Assembly: GCA_002684605.1 (NCBI GenBank)
Contig: NYVM01000049.1
Span: 14,733-23,910, forward strand
Direction of reading: 5' to 3'
Source: Candidatus Pelagibacterales bacterium
GTDB lineage: Bacteria; Pseudomonadota; Alphaproteobacteria; TMED109
DNA: 9,178 nucleotides
A program made the translations under genes and the position numbers. This document shows, piece by piece, positions 1 to 5,663 of the stretch. Position 1 is the first letter of the stretch. Every line of letters starts with the position of its first letter. Under the pieces are notes generated by a model. The model was not told the DNA's origin. It saw nothing but the letters and a program-made list of their open reading frames with translations, and did no database searches.

Positions 1-1007
1 GCTAACTCGGCGAGTGTTTTAGAAAATATAGAAGTATAACTTGGAGGTCCTTTTTCAGAGGCATCTTGGGTACCTGTTTTAATATTGAATTTAGATACTC
101 CATGGAATTTATCTAAACTTTTTTCAGCAGGAGTATAGCCATAACCTTTTTGAGTTACTACGTGGACTAAAATAGGACCTTGTTCACGCTTGTCTCTTAT
201 ATTTTTAAGAATAGGAATTAAGTGTTGTATATTGTGACCATCAATAGGACCAATATAGTAAAAACCTAGTTCTTCAAAAAGTGTACCACCAGTTACTATC
301 CCTCGAGCATATTCTTCCGCTCTTCTTGCCGTATTTGCAATAGGCCGTGGAAGCCTTTTTGCTACTTGGCTAGCTACTTCTCTTAAGCTTCTATAAGAAG
401 AAGATGAAATTAATTTAGAAAGGTAGGCACTCATAGCACCAACAGGTGGAGCTATCGACATGTCGTTATCATTTAATATCACGATAAGTGGTAATTTCAT
501 AGATCCTGCATTATTCATGGCTTCATAAGCCATACCTGCAGTCATTGCACCATCTCCTATTACTGCAATTGCTCTTCTATCTTCATTATTTAAGTCTGCA
601 GCAACGGCCATTCCTAAAGTAGCAGATATAGAAGTTGATGCGTGCGCGGCACCAAAAGGATCAAATTCACTCTCAGATCTTTTTGTAAAGCCGGATAAAC
701 CTTTTTCTTGTCTTAAGGTTTTCATTTTATTTCTTCGACCTGTTAAGATCTTATGAGGATAACTTTGATGGCCAACATCAAATACTAATCTATCATAAGG
801 AGTATTAAAAATGTAATGTAAAGCAACTGTTAGCTCCACTACTCCTAGCCCTGCTCCTAAATGACCACCTGTTTGTGAAACAGACTCAATCATTTCTTGA
901 CGAACTTCATTTGCTAATTGAATTAAGTCGCTTTCTTCCAATTGACGGATATCAGAAGTAGAGTTTATTCTACTTATAATAGACTTTTCATATGATTTGT
1001 CTGACAT
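1..1007 (-). CDS. dxs: 1-deoxy-D-xylulose-5-phosphate synthase, N-terminal part (cut by left edge)
   Basis: Dxs condenses pyruvate with glyceraldehyde 3-phosphate, using thiamine diphosphate (ThDP), to make 1-deoxy-D-xylulose 5-phosphate. This is the entry step of the cytoplasmic MEP isoprenoid pathway and also feeds thiamine and pyridoxal synthesis. The reading frame is open from an ATG at 1005-1007 (complement) to the edge and gives 335 codons, about half of the usual 620-640. Visible landmarks match the family at nearly E. coli numbering: TGGHLGAG with His49, [10 protein letters not shown] with His80, the ThDP motif GDGAMTAG (151-158) closing at LNDND (178-182), YIGPIDGHN (251-259), and DKFHGV with His302, equivalent to E. 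coli His299. The pyrimidine-binding and C-terminal domains lie outside the window. Wording such as [19 protein letters not shown] is typical of alphaproteobacterial Dxs. No Shine-Dalgarno precedes the start, unlike the other complete genes here, but the start matches the usual N-terminal length. Confidence 0.96.
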   Translation of the reverse strand, partial: MSDKSYEKSIISRINSTSDIRQLEESDLIQLANEVRQEMIESVSQTGGHLGAGLGVVELTVALHYIFNTPYDRLVFDVGHQSYPHKILTGRRNKMKTLRQEKGLSGFTKRSESEFDPFGAAHASTSISATLGMAVAADLNNEDRRAIAVIGDGAMTAGMAYEAMNNAGSMKLPLIVILNDNDMSIAPPVGAMSAYLSKLISSSSYRSLREVASQVAKRLPRPIANTARRAEEYARGIVTGGTLFEELGFYYIGPIDGHNIQHLIPILKNIRDKREQGPILVHVVTQKGYGYTPAEKSLDKFHGVSKFNIKTGTQDASEKGPPSYTSIFSKTLAEL

Positions 1008-1044
1008 AAATTTAAACCAATTAACAAGTTAAAATAGTATATAA

Positions 1045-1074
1045 ATATATAGAGCTATATATCTTTTAGATATA
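1045..1074. repeat. Two overlapping inverted repeats in the dxs leader
   Basis: The 74-bp gap between the upstream isomerase-like gene and dxs contains two perfect inverted repeats. One spans 1058-1074, with 7-bp arms TATATCT/AGATATA and a 3-nt spacer. The other spans 1045-1062, with 8-bp arms ATATATAG/CTATATAT and a 2-nt spacer. They share 1058-1062, so as RNA the two hairpins could not form together. Both are almost pure A/T, and such palindromes are common by chance in AT-rich DNA. There is no clean uridine tract to call a terminator. They may be a weak operator, attenuator or processing site, or nothing. What is seen is the symmetry; function is inference. Confidence 0.4.
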
Positions 1075-1081
1075 AAACAAT

Positions 1082-1681
1082 TTAATTATTTTGTATCGCT
1101 CTTTCTAAGAATTCTATACGGTCTTGTCCCCAGAAAAGTTCACTATTGTAAATAAAAGTAGGAGCCCCCCATACATTATTATTCATAGCTTCTTCTGTAT
1201 TTTGAGTATATTGGTTATTAGTCTCATCAGACTTTGCTTGTTCTATAAGTAAGTTAAAATCTAAATTACAGTCTTTACATACCTCTTTAATAGTTTCTTC
1301 ATTAGAAATATCTTTTTCCTCCGTCCAGACGGCTTTCATAAATGAAAAAGCAACAGCAGATGGATTTATATTATTATTATTTGCGGCTATTATAATTTTT
1401 TGTGAGAGAGTTGGGTCCACGGGAAAAAATTTGGGTTTAATTGTTAAAGGTATAGATAAGTATTCACTCCATCTTTTAAGTTCAGTAAGTCTATTTAATT
1501 GAACAGGTTGAGGACGATCTTTAACAGCGGCCGTCCCATTTTTTGCAAAAATTTCCATTAAATTACAAGGTTTCCAATTTATTTTTAATTCATATTTCTT
1601 TTCAAGATTTAAGATTCGTGGAGTTGCTAAATAAGCCCAAGGGGAAGGTGTAGCAAAATAGTAATCAAGAGTCTTAGTCAT
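1082..1681 (-). CDS. 2-hydroxychromene-2-carboxylate isomerase family protein (DsbA/GST-kappa fold)
   Basis: This 199-residue protein belongs to the thioredoxin-like family of HCCA isomerase and kappa-class glutathione transferases, cytoplasmic and usually about 200 residues. The N-terminus YYFATPSPWAYLA matches the family active-site strand; Ser13 sits where the catalytic Ser of naphthalene-pathway HCCA isomerase lies. Near the C-terminus are the signature VWGAPTFI (170-177), containing the cis-proline, and LFWGQDRIEFLE (182-193). The middle is the helical insertion. The classical reaction is glutathione-dependent isomerisation of 2-hydroxychromene-2-carboxylate during naphthalene breakdown, but no other naphthalene genes are present, so the true substrate is unknown. 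The start has a good Shine-Dalgarno, AAGGAA at 1688-1693 (complement). The dehydrogenase gene ends only 27 bp upstream on the same strand, so the two are probably co-transcribed. Family assignment is firm; function is not. Confidence 0.9.
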   Translation of the reverse strand: MTKTLDYYFATPSPWAYLATPRILNLEKKYELKINWKPCNLMEIFAKNGTAAVKDRPQPVQLNRLTELKRWSEYLSIPLTIKPKFFPVDPTLSQKIIIAANNNNINPSAVAFSFMKAVWTEEKDISNEETIKEVCKDCNLDFNLLIEQAKSDETNNQYTQNTEEAMNNNVWGAPTFIYNSELFWGQDRIEFLERAIQNN

Positions 1682-1708
1682 AATGAGTTCCTTATAAAAG
1701 AATTAGCG

Positions 1709-2719
1709 TTATTTTTTTAAAAATTTTGTATTTATACAATTTGCAGTATTAACTCCTTCTATATGATCTATACAAGTTTTTAAAGCTTTTTCTCTAAGAA
1801 ATACTAGTCCTGTAGGACTATAAAATGCAGAGTGTGGAGTTAAAACTATTCTGCCTTCTGCCCACTTTTCATTCAACCAAGCTTTAATTAAAGGATGATT
1901 ATTATCAGCAGGTTCTGTAGGCAAAACATCTAAGCCTATAGCTCTTATTTTTTCCGATTTTAGCGCTTCATATGCAGCATTAAGGTCAATAATAACACCC
2001 CTTGCAGTATTAACAATTACTAGATTAGGCTTACAAATATTAAACATCTTATCATTAATCAAATTTTCTGTTTCTTTATTAGCAAGACAATGTATAGAAA
2101 TATAATCAGAGCTTGCAATCAAATCCTCTATCTTTAAATATCTTTTTATATTTAGGGCTTTTTCTTGCCCATCAGGCACATAAGGGTCATAGAAACTTAC
2201 ATTAAATCCGAATGCTTTAGCCCTTAATGCAAAGGCTGTACCTATTCTACCAAGACCTATTATTCCAATATTTTTATTTACAACCCTGTCTATTGTAGAA
2301 ACAGCTGTATAATTCCAGTTTTCTTTTAGATTAAGTTTTAATAGCCTATCATACTCAGATATCCCTCTAGCAAAATTCATAATTAAAGAGAGTGCATGGT
2401 CTGCAACTTCATAAGTCCCATAATCAGGAACATTACTAACCACTATTCCAGCCGCTCCACATTTAACTTCATCAATCAAATCATATCCTACTCCCATTCT
2501 GGTAATGATTTTACAAGATTTAAGTTTTTGAATTACAGGAGCATCTATTTTCATATATAGTCCTGTAATTACTGCATCAGCTTTGGCCCAAATTTCATCA
2601 GGTATTTCGTCAGAGCTTTTCGCATCATATTTAATTAAATTACAGATGCCTTTTGCAATTGGTTTCTCATATTTAAAGTCATCTTTACCTAAACTATCTG
2701 GATACAATATTGAATACAT
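1709..2719 (-). CDS. D-isomer-specific 2-hydroxyacid dehydrogenase, CtBP-like
   Basis: This 336-residue NAD-dependent oxidoreductase would interconvert a D-2-hydroxyacid and a 2-oxoacid in the cytoplasm. The Rossmann domain carries GLGRIG at 155-160, with Asp178 in FYDP at the end of the second strand, which favours NAD over NADP. The family catalytic triad is complete: Arg240 in NTARGVIID, Glu269 in DVLPTEP and His296 in LTPHSAFYS. The segment RMGVGYDLIDEVKCGAAGI (74-92), followed by SNVPDYGTYEVADHAL, resembles the C-terminal-binding-protein branch rather than phosphoglycerate or lactate dehydrogenases. Length is normal and no ACT domain is present. The start is supported by AAGGGA just upstream (about 2728-2733, complement). 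It is the first gene of the minus-strand pair and is read divergently from the amidase across 119 bp. The substrate cannot be named; pairing with an amidase suggests an acid released from an amide, which is inference. Confidence 0.93.
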   Translation of the reverse strand: MYSILYPDSLGKDDFKYEKPIAKGICNLIKYDAKSSDEIPDEIWAKADAVITGLYMKIDAPVIQKLKSCKIITRMGVGYDLIDEVKCGAAGIVVSNVPDYGTYEVADHALSLIMNFARGISEYDRLLKLNLKENWNYTAVSTIDRVVNKNIGIIGLGRIGTAFALRAKAFGFNVSFYDPYVPDGQEKALNIKRYLKIEDLIASSDYISIHCLANKETENLINDKMFNICKPNLVIVNTARGVIIDLNAAYEALKSEKIRAIGLDVLPTEPADNNHPLIKAWLNEKWAEGRIVLTPHSAFYSPTGLVFLREKALKTCIDHIEGVNTANCINTKFLKK

Positions 2720-2838
2720 TTTGAATTTCCCTTAATATATTCTATTTCATTTATTAGGTATAATACTTTCCACGCAGTAATTTATTGGATATTATAAACC
2801 TTTATTAGTGTAAAAATATAGCATAAGGAAAACAAAAT
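2720..2838. promoter_or_regulatory. Divergent control region between dehydrogenase and amidase genes
   Basis: This 119-bp AT-rich gap must hold the start signals for both transcription units. It contains a perfect -10 hexamer TATAAT on the plus strand at 2759-2764, inside a 9-bp palindrome GTATAATAC (2758-2766). The complementary strand therefore reads TATTAT at 2760-2765, a near -10 for the dehydrogenase unit. Neither has a convincing -35 at 16-18 bp (TATATT on plus, CCAATA on minus), so an activator or relaxed promoter is possible. Leader lengths would be roughly 70 nt to the amidase and 35 nt to the dehydrogenase. Shine-Dalgarno sequences are clear on both sides: AAGGAA at 2825-2830 for the amidase and AAGGGA at about 2728-2733 (complement) for the dehydrogenase. 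Position makes promoter function near certain; the exact elements are guesses. Confidence 0.4.
2750..2810 (+). repeat. Three spaced TTTATT(A/G)G direct repeats
   Basis: Near-identical words begin at 2750 (TTTATTAGGT), 2781 (TTTATTGGAT) and 2801 (TTTATTAGTG). Their starts are 31 and 20 bp apart, close to three and two helical turns, so all three would face the same side of the DNA. The first abuts the candidate TATAAT. This could be a regulator-binding array for the divergent genes, but the words are short and AT-rich, and no regulator gene lies in the window. Confidence 0.3.
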
Positions 2839-4254
2839 ATGAAAACAGAAATTTATAAATTATCTGCTTTAGAGTTATCGAAAGCGTATAAAAATAAAAC
2901 GTTATCTCCAGTTGAAGTTACATATTCTGTTTTGGAGCGTATTAAGAATGTTGATGAAAAACTTAACGCATACGTTTTTATTGATGAAGACTTAGCTATA
3001 AGCCAAGCAAAAGAATCAGAAATACGTTGGAATAAAGGAAATCAAAAAAGCGATATTGATGGTGTTCCTACAGCTATTAAAGATTTATTATTAACTAAGG
3101 ATTGGCCTACTATGAGGGGTTCAAAAACAGTCAATAAGAATTCAGACTGGAAAGATGATGCTCCTGTTACTGCTAGACTAAAAGAATCGGGAACTGTTTT
3201 ATTAGGCAAAACTACTACTCCAGAATTTGGTCATAAAGGTACTACCCAAAGTCCTCTGACTGGAATCACAAGAAATCCTTGGAATGTAAACCTCACTTCT
3301 GGGGGATCTTCAGGAGGCTCGTCTTCCTCAGTTGCCGCGGGAATGGGTCCATTAGCAATTGGAACAGATGGAGGAGGAAGTGTTAGAATACCTTGTTCTT
3401 TTACGGGCTTATTTGGAATTAAACCTACATTCGGTAAGGTTCCAGCTTGGCCATTATCACCTTTTGGAACAATTGCTAATGTTGGGCCAATGACTAGAAC
3501 TGTTCATGATGGAGCATTATTATTTTCAATTATAAGTCAACCAGATTGGAGAGATTGGAATGCCAATACAAAAATGGATAGTAATTTTATAGATAAGCTT
3601 GCTGAAGGAGTAAAAGGCAAAAAAATTGCTTATTGTCCTGATTTTGGAATGTCTCATGTAATAGAACCTTACTCTATAGAAAAAGATGTAGAAATTATGA
3701 CAAAAAAAACTGTTGAGTTATTGGAATCATTAGGAGCTCATGTAGAACAAATAGATATAAAATGGCCAAGAGATCCAAAAAAAGCTTTTAGTGTATTATG
3801 GACATCTGGAGCAGCTTTTCTAGCACAAAATTTTACTAATGATGAAAAAGGTTTACTAGATCCTAAGTTTAGGGAATTTTGTGTAGAAGGGGCAGAACAT
3901 TCTTTATTTACAAGACTTGAAGCTGAATCTTCAAGGGGTATAAATGGTGTAATGATTAATGAATTATTCCAGAATTATGATCTCTTAGTGGGGCCAACTA
4001 TGCCAACTAAGGCATTTAAAGCTGAATCTAATATACCAGAAGGGTGGGGCAAAGATATTTTTGATTGGACTCCATTTACTTATCCATTTAATTTGACATG
4101 CCATCCTGCAGCCACGGTAAATTGTGGTTTTTCTGATGGTTTGCCAATAGGTTTCCAAATAATTGCTAGAAAAGATGCAGATGTAGATACTTTTATATGT
4201 GCTGCAGCTATAGAGAAATCTTTAGACTTAGTTGATAAATGGCCAGTACTATAA
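2839..4254 (+). CDS. Amidase-signature family hydrolase
   Basis: This 471-residue amidase-signature enzyme would hydrolyse a carboxamide to a carboxylate and ammonia or an amine. The Ser-cisSer-Lys triad is complete: Lys81 in TAIKDLLLT, Ser157 in TSGGSSGGSS and the nucleophile Ser181 in GTDGGGSVRIP. The 76- and 24-residue spacings agree with the family. The C-terminal family block is also present: YDLLVGPTMPT (380-390), then FTYPFNLTCHPAATV (413-427) and GLPIGFQI (434-441). No signal peptide is visible, so it is probably cytoplasmic. GatA of the tRNA amidotransferase belongs to the same family, but no gatB or gatC lies nearby and the setting is metabolic, so a stand-alone amidase is preferred. 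The start has AAGGAA 8 nt upstream. It leads a plus-strand pair with the NIPSNAP gene 38 bp downstream and is divergent from the hydroxyacid dehydrogenase. Substrate is unknown; family is secure. Confidence 0.95.
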   Translation: MKTEIYKLSALELSKAYKNKTLSPVEVTYSVLERIKNVDEKLNAYVFIDEDLAISQAKESEIRWNKGNQKSDIDGVPTAIKDLLLTKDWPTMRGSKTVNKNSDWKDDAPVTARLKESGTVLLGKTTTPEFGHKGTTQSPLTGITRNPWNVNLTSGGSSGGSSSSVAAGMGPLAIGTDGGGSVRIPCSFTGLFGIKPTFGKVPAWPLSPFGTIANVGPMTRTVHDGALLFSIISQPDWRDWNANTKMDSNFIDKLAEGVKGKKIAYCPDFGMSHVIEPYSIEKDVEIMTKKTVELLESLGAHVEQIDIKWPRDPKKAFSVLWTSGAAFLAQNFTNDEKGLLDPKFREFCVEGAEHSLFTRLEAESSRGINGVMINELFQNYDLLVGPTMPTKAFKAESNIPEGWGKDIFDWTPFTYPFNLTCHPAATVNCGFSDGLPIGFQIIARKDADVDTFICAAAIEKSLDLVDKWPVL

Positions 4255-4292
4255 AAGCATATAGTATTTTAACTTAATAAAAGGAGAAAAAA

Positions 4293-4616
4293 ATGATTGT
4301 AGAAATGAGAACATATACTATACATCCTGGATCAACACCTGAATATTTTAAGGTATATGAAACTATGGGTATGGAAGCCCAAAAAGAAATACTAGGACAT
4401 ATGGTTGGTTATTATGCAACTGAAATTGGTGATTTGAACCAAGTTGTTCACATGTGGGCTTATGATAGCTTAAATAGTAGAGTGGAGAGAAGAGCTAAAT
4501 TAATGCAAGATGAAAGGTGGAAAAAGATGCTGCCAGAATTAAGAAAATTTATAGTTTCTCAGAAAACTCAAATTCTTATTCCTGCACCATTCGCAAAAAT
4601 ACCAAAAATTGATTAA
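4293..4616 (+). CDS. NIPSNAP family protein
   Basis: This is a single-domain protein of 107 residues, the usual size for bacterial NIPSNAP proteins, which adopt a ferredoxin-like dimeric alpha/beta-barrel fold. It opens with MIVEMRTYTIHPGSTPEY, the characteristic first strand (VELRTYTL..G) and following helix. It then has a second strand region HMVGYYATEIGDLNQVVHMWAY (about residues 36-57) containing the typical N-x-V-x-H-x-W pattern, and a closing helix-strand with R/K-rich DERWKKMLPELRKF. The biochemical role of bacterial NIPSNAPs is mostly unknown. They often sit in catabolic clusters, and the fold resembles that of small monooxygenases and isomerases. A strong Shine-Dalgarno, AAGGAG at 4281-4286, lies 6 nt before the ATG. 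It is 38 bp downstream of the amidase and likely shares its transcript. Its TAA overlaps the stop codon of the convergent apbE by 4 bp. Confidence 0.9.
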   Translation: MIVEMRTYTIHPGSTPEYFKVYETMGMEAQKEILGHMVGYYATEIGDLNQVVHMWAYDSLNSRVERRAKLMQDERWKKMLPELRKFIVSQKTQILIPAPFAKIPKID

Positions 4617-5611
4617 GCTTTAGTAATAACAATCCTTTTTCTTTGATTGTTTAGAACTTCAAAACCAACTTCTAAATTTTTAGCAAGTAATTCTGATTTT
4701 TTTGGATTCATAATTAAAAAAGCAGTAGCTAAAGCATCCGCTTCTGCTGCTTTTTTTGCTGTTACACTTACTTGTAAATATTCATTATCGTTATAACCAT
4801 TTTCAGGATTAAATATGTGGTGATATTTCCCAGATAAATCAAAAGGAGTTCCTAAACCAGCAGAAGTAGCAATTGCTGCATCTGTAAATTCAACTTCTCC
4901 TATACTATCTGTATGCTCAGGATTAGAAATTAATAAACGCCATGGCCTTCCTTCCGGGTGCTCGCCAACCCCTCTATATTCACCTAATTGAACTAAGGTG
5001 CTTCTTATTCCAGAATTCATCAAACTTTCTGCTATTTTATCTGTTATATAACCTTGGGCAATACCATTTAAAGTCGAAGACATTCCTTCTATTGCATAAC
5101 TGATTTTATTTTTTTCTATTTTTATTGATTTCCAATCCACTAGTTTTAAGGCATTACTTATTTGGGTACTTGAAGGGGGCTTTCCAAGAGTTGTAAATGA
5201 CTCATTGTAAATATTCCATAATGGTTGAACTGTTACATCAAATGAACCATTTGTCATTTCAGAATATTTTTTTGATAAGTTAAATATATTTACCATCTCT
5301 GGATGAGGGTTTTCTATATAACCTTTTTTATTTAAAAGTAATAATTGTGAATTATTTTTATAAAGAGAAAAAAGGTTTTCAAGAGTTATTAGCTCCCCAA
5401 CACTTTTTTTAAGAATTTTCTGTGCTTCTTTTTCATTTGGATGATAGATAGTTATTTCTGCTTGGGATCCTAGTGCTATGCCGTTCCAAGTAACTTTTTT
5501 TAGCTCATCTTTATCTTTAAAAGTTACAAAACTTTTTCCTACAATAGCTCCGACTGCGGCAACGCCAACTATTTTAAGCAGCCTTCTTCGAGATTTATTA
5601 ATAGCAATCAT
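4613..5611 (-). CDS. apbE: FAD:protein FMN transferase (ApbE), Tat-exported
   Basis: ApbE moves FMN from FAD onto Ser/Thr of target proteins outside the cytoplasmic membrane, using Mg2+. This 332-residue copy has normal family length. The N-terminus carries a twin-arginine signal, SRRRLLK at 7-13, followed by a small hydrophobic stretch (14-24). There is no lipobox Cys, so a periplasmic or membrane-anchored location is expected. Family motifs in order are GSFDVTVQPLW (122-132), LNGIAQGYITDKIAE (181-195), GRPWRLLISNPE (221-232), HHIFNPENGY (264-273) and EADALATAF (290-298). The last supplies the metal-binding Asp292 and Thr296. The usual HI-DP block reads HIFNP here, with Asn for Asp. The start has AGGAG at 5619-5623 (complement), 7 nt away. 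The gene follows the RND permease by 52 bp on the same strand and probably ends that operon. No Rnf, Nqr or other flavinylation substrate is in the window. Confidence 0.95.
   Translation of the reverse strand: MIAINKSRRRLLKIVGVAAVGAIVGKSFVTFKDKDELKKVTWNGIALGSQAEITIYHPNEKEAQKILKKSVGELITLENLFSLYKNNSQLLLLNKKGYIENPHPEMVNIFNLSKKYSEMTNGSFDVTVQPLWNIYNESFTTLGKPPSSTQISNALKLVDWKSIKIEKNKISYAIEGMSSTLNGIAQGYITDKIAESLMNSGIRSTLVQLGEYRGVGEHPEGRPWRLLISNPEHTDSIGEVEFTDAAIATSAGLGTPFDLSGKYHHIFNPENGYNDNEYLQVSVTAKKAAEADALATAFLIMNPKKSELLAKNLEVGFEVLNNQRKRIVITKA
4628..4651. repeat. Inverted repeat just past the NIPSNAP stop, inside the apbE 3' end
   Basis: AACAATC (4628-4634) and GATTGTT (4645-4651) are perfect 7-bp arms around a 10-nt pyrimidine-rich loop. 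It starts 12 nt after the NIPSNAP stop, where a terminator would be useful. However, the stem is AT-rich, lies inside apbE codons, and no uridine tract follows it in either direction. It is noted as a weak candidate only. Confidence 0.25.
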
Positions 5612-5663
5612 ACATTTTCTCCTATTAATAAATAATAATACGAATTAAAATATATGCAATAAT

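Noticed and set aside
2839..4254. Amidase as GatA of the Glu-tRNA(Gln) amidotransferase
   Set aside because: The catalytic triad is shared by the whole family. No gatC or gatB is adjacent and the neighbours are metabolic genes, so a general amidase is the safer call.
4628..4651. Intrinsic terminator for the amidase-NIPSNAP unit
   Set aside because: The inverted repeat is real, but it is AT-rich with a 10-nt loop and no following uridine run in either direction, so it is listed only as a repeat.
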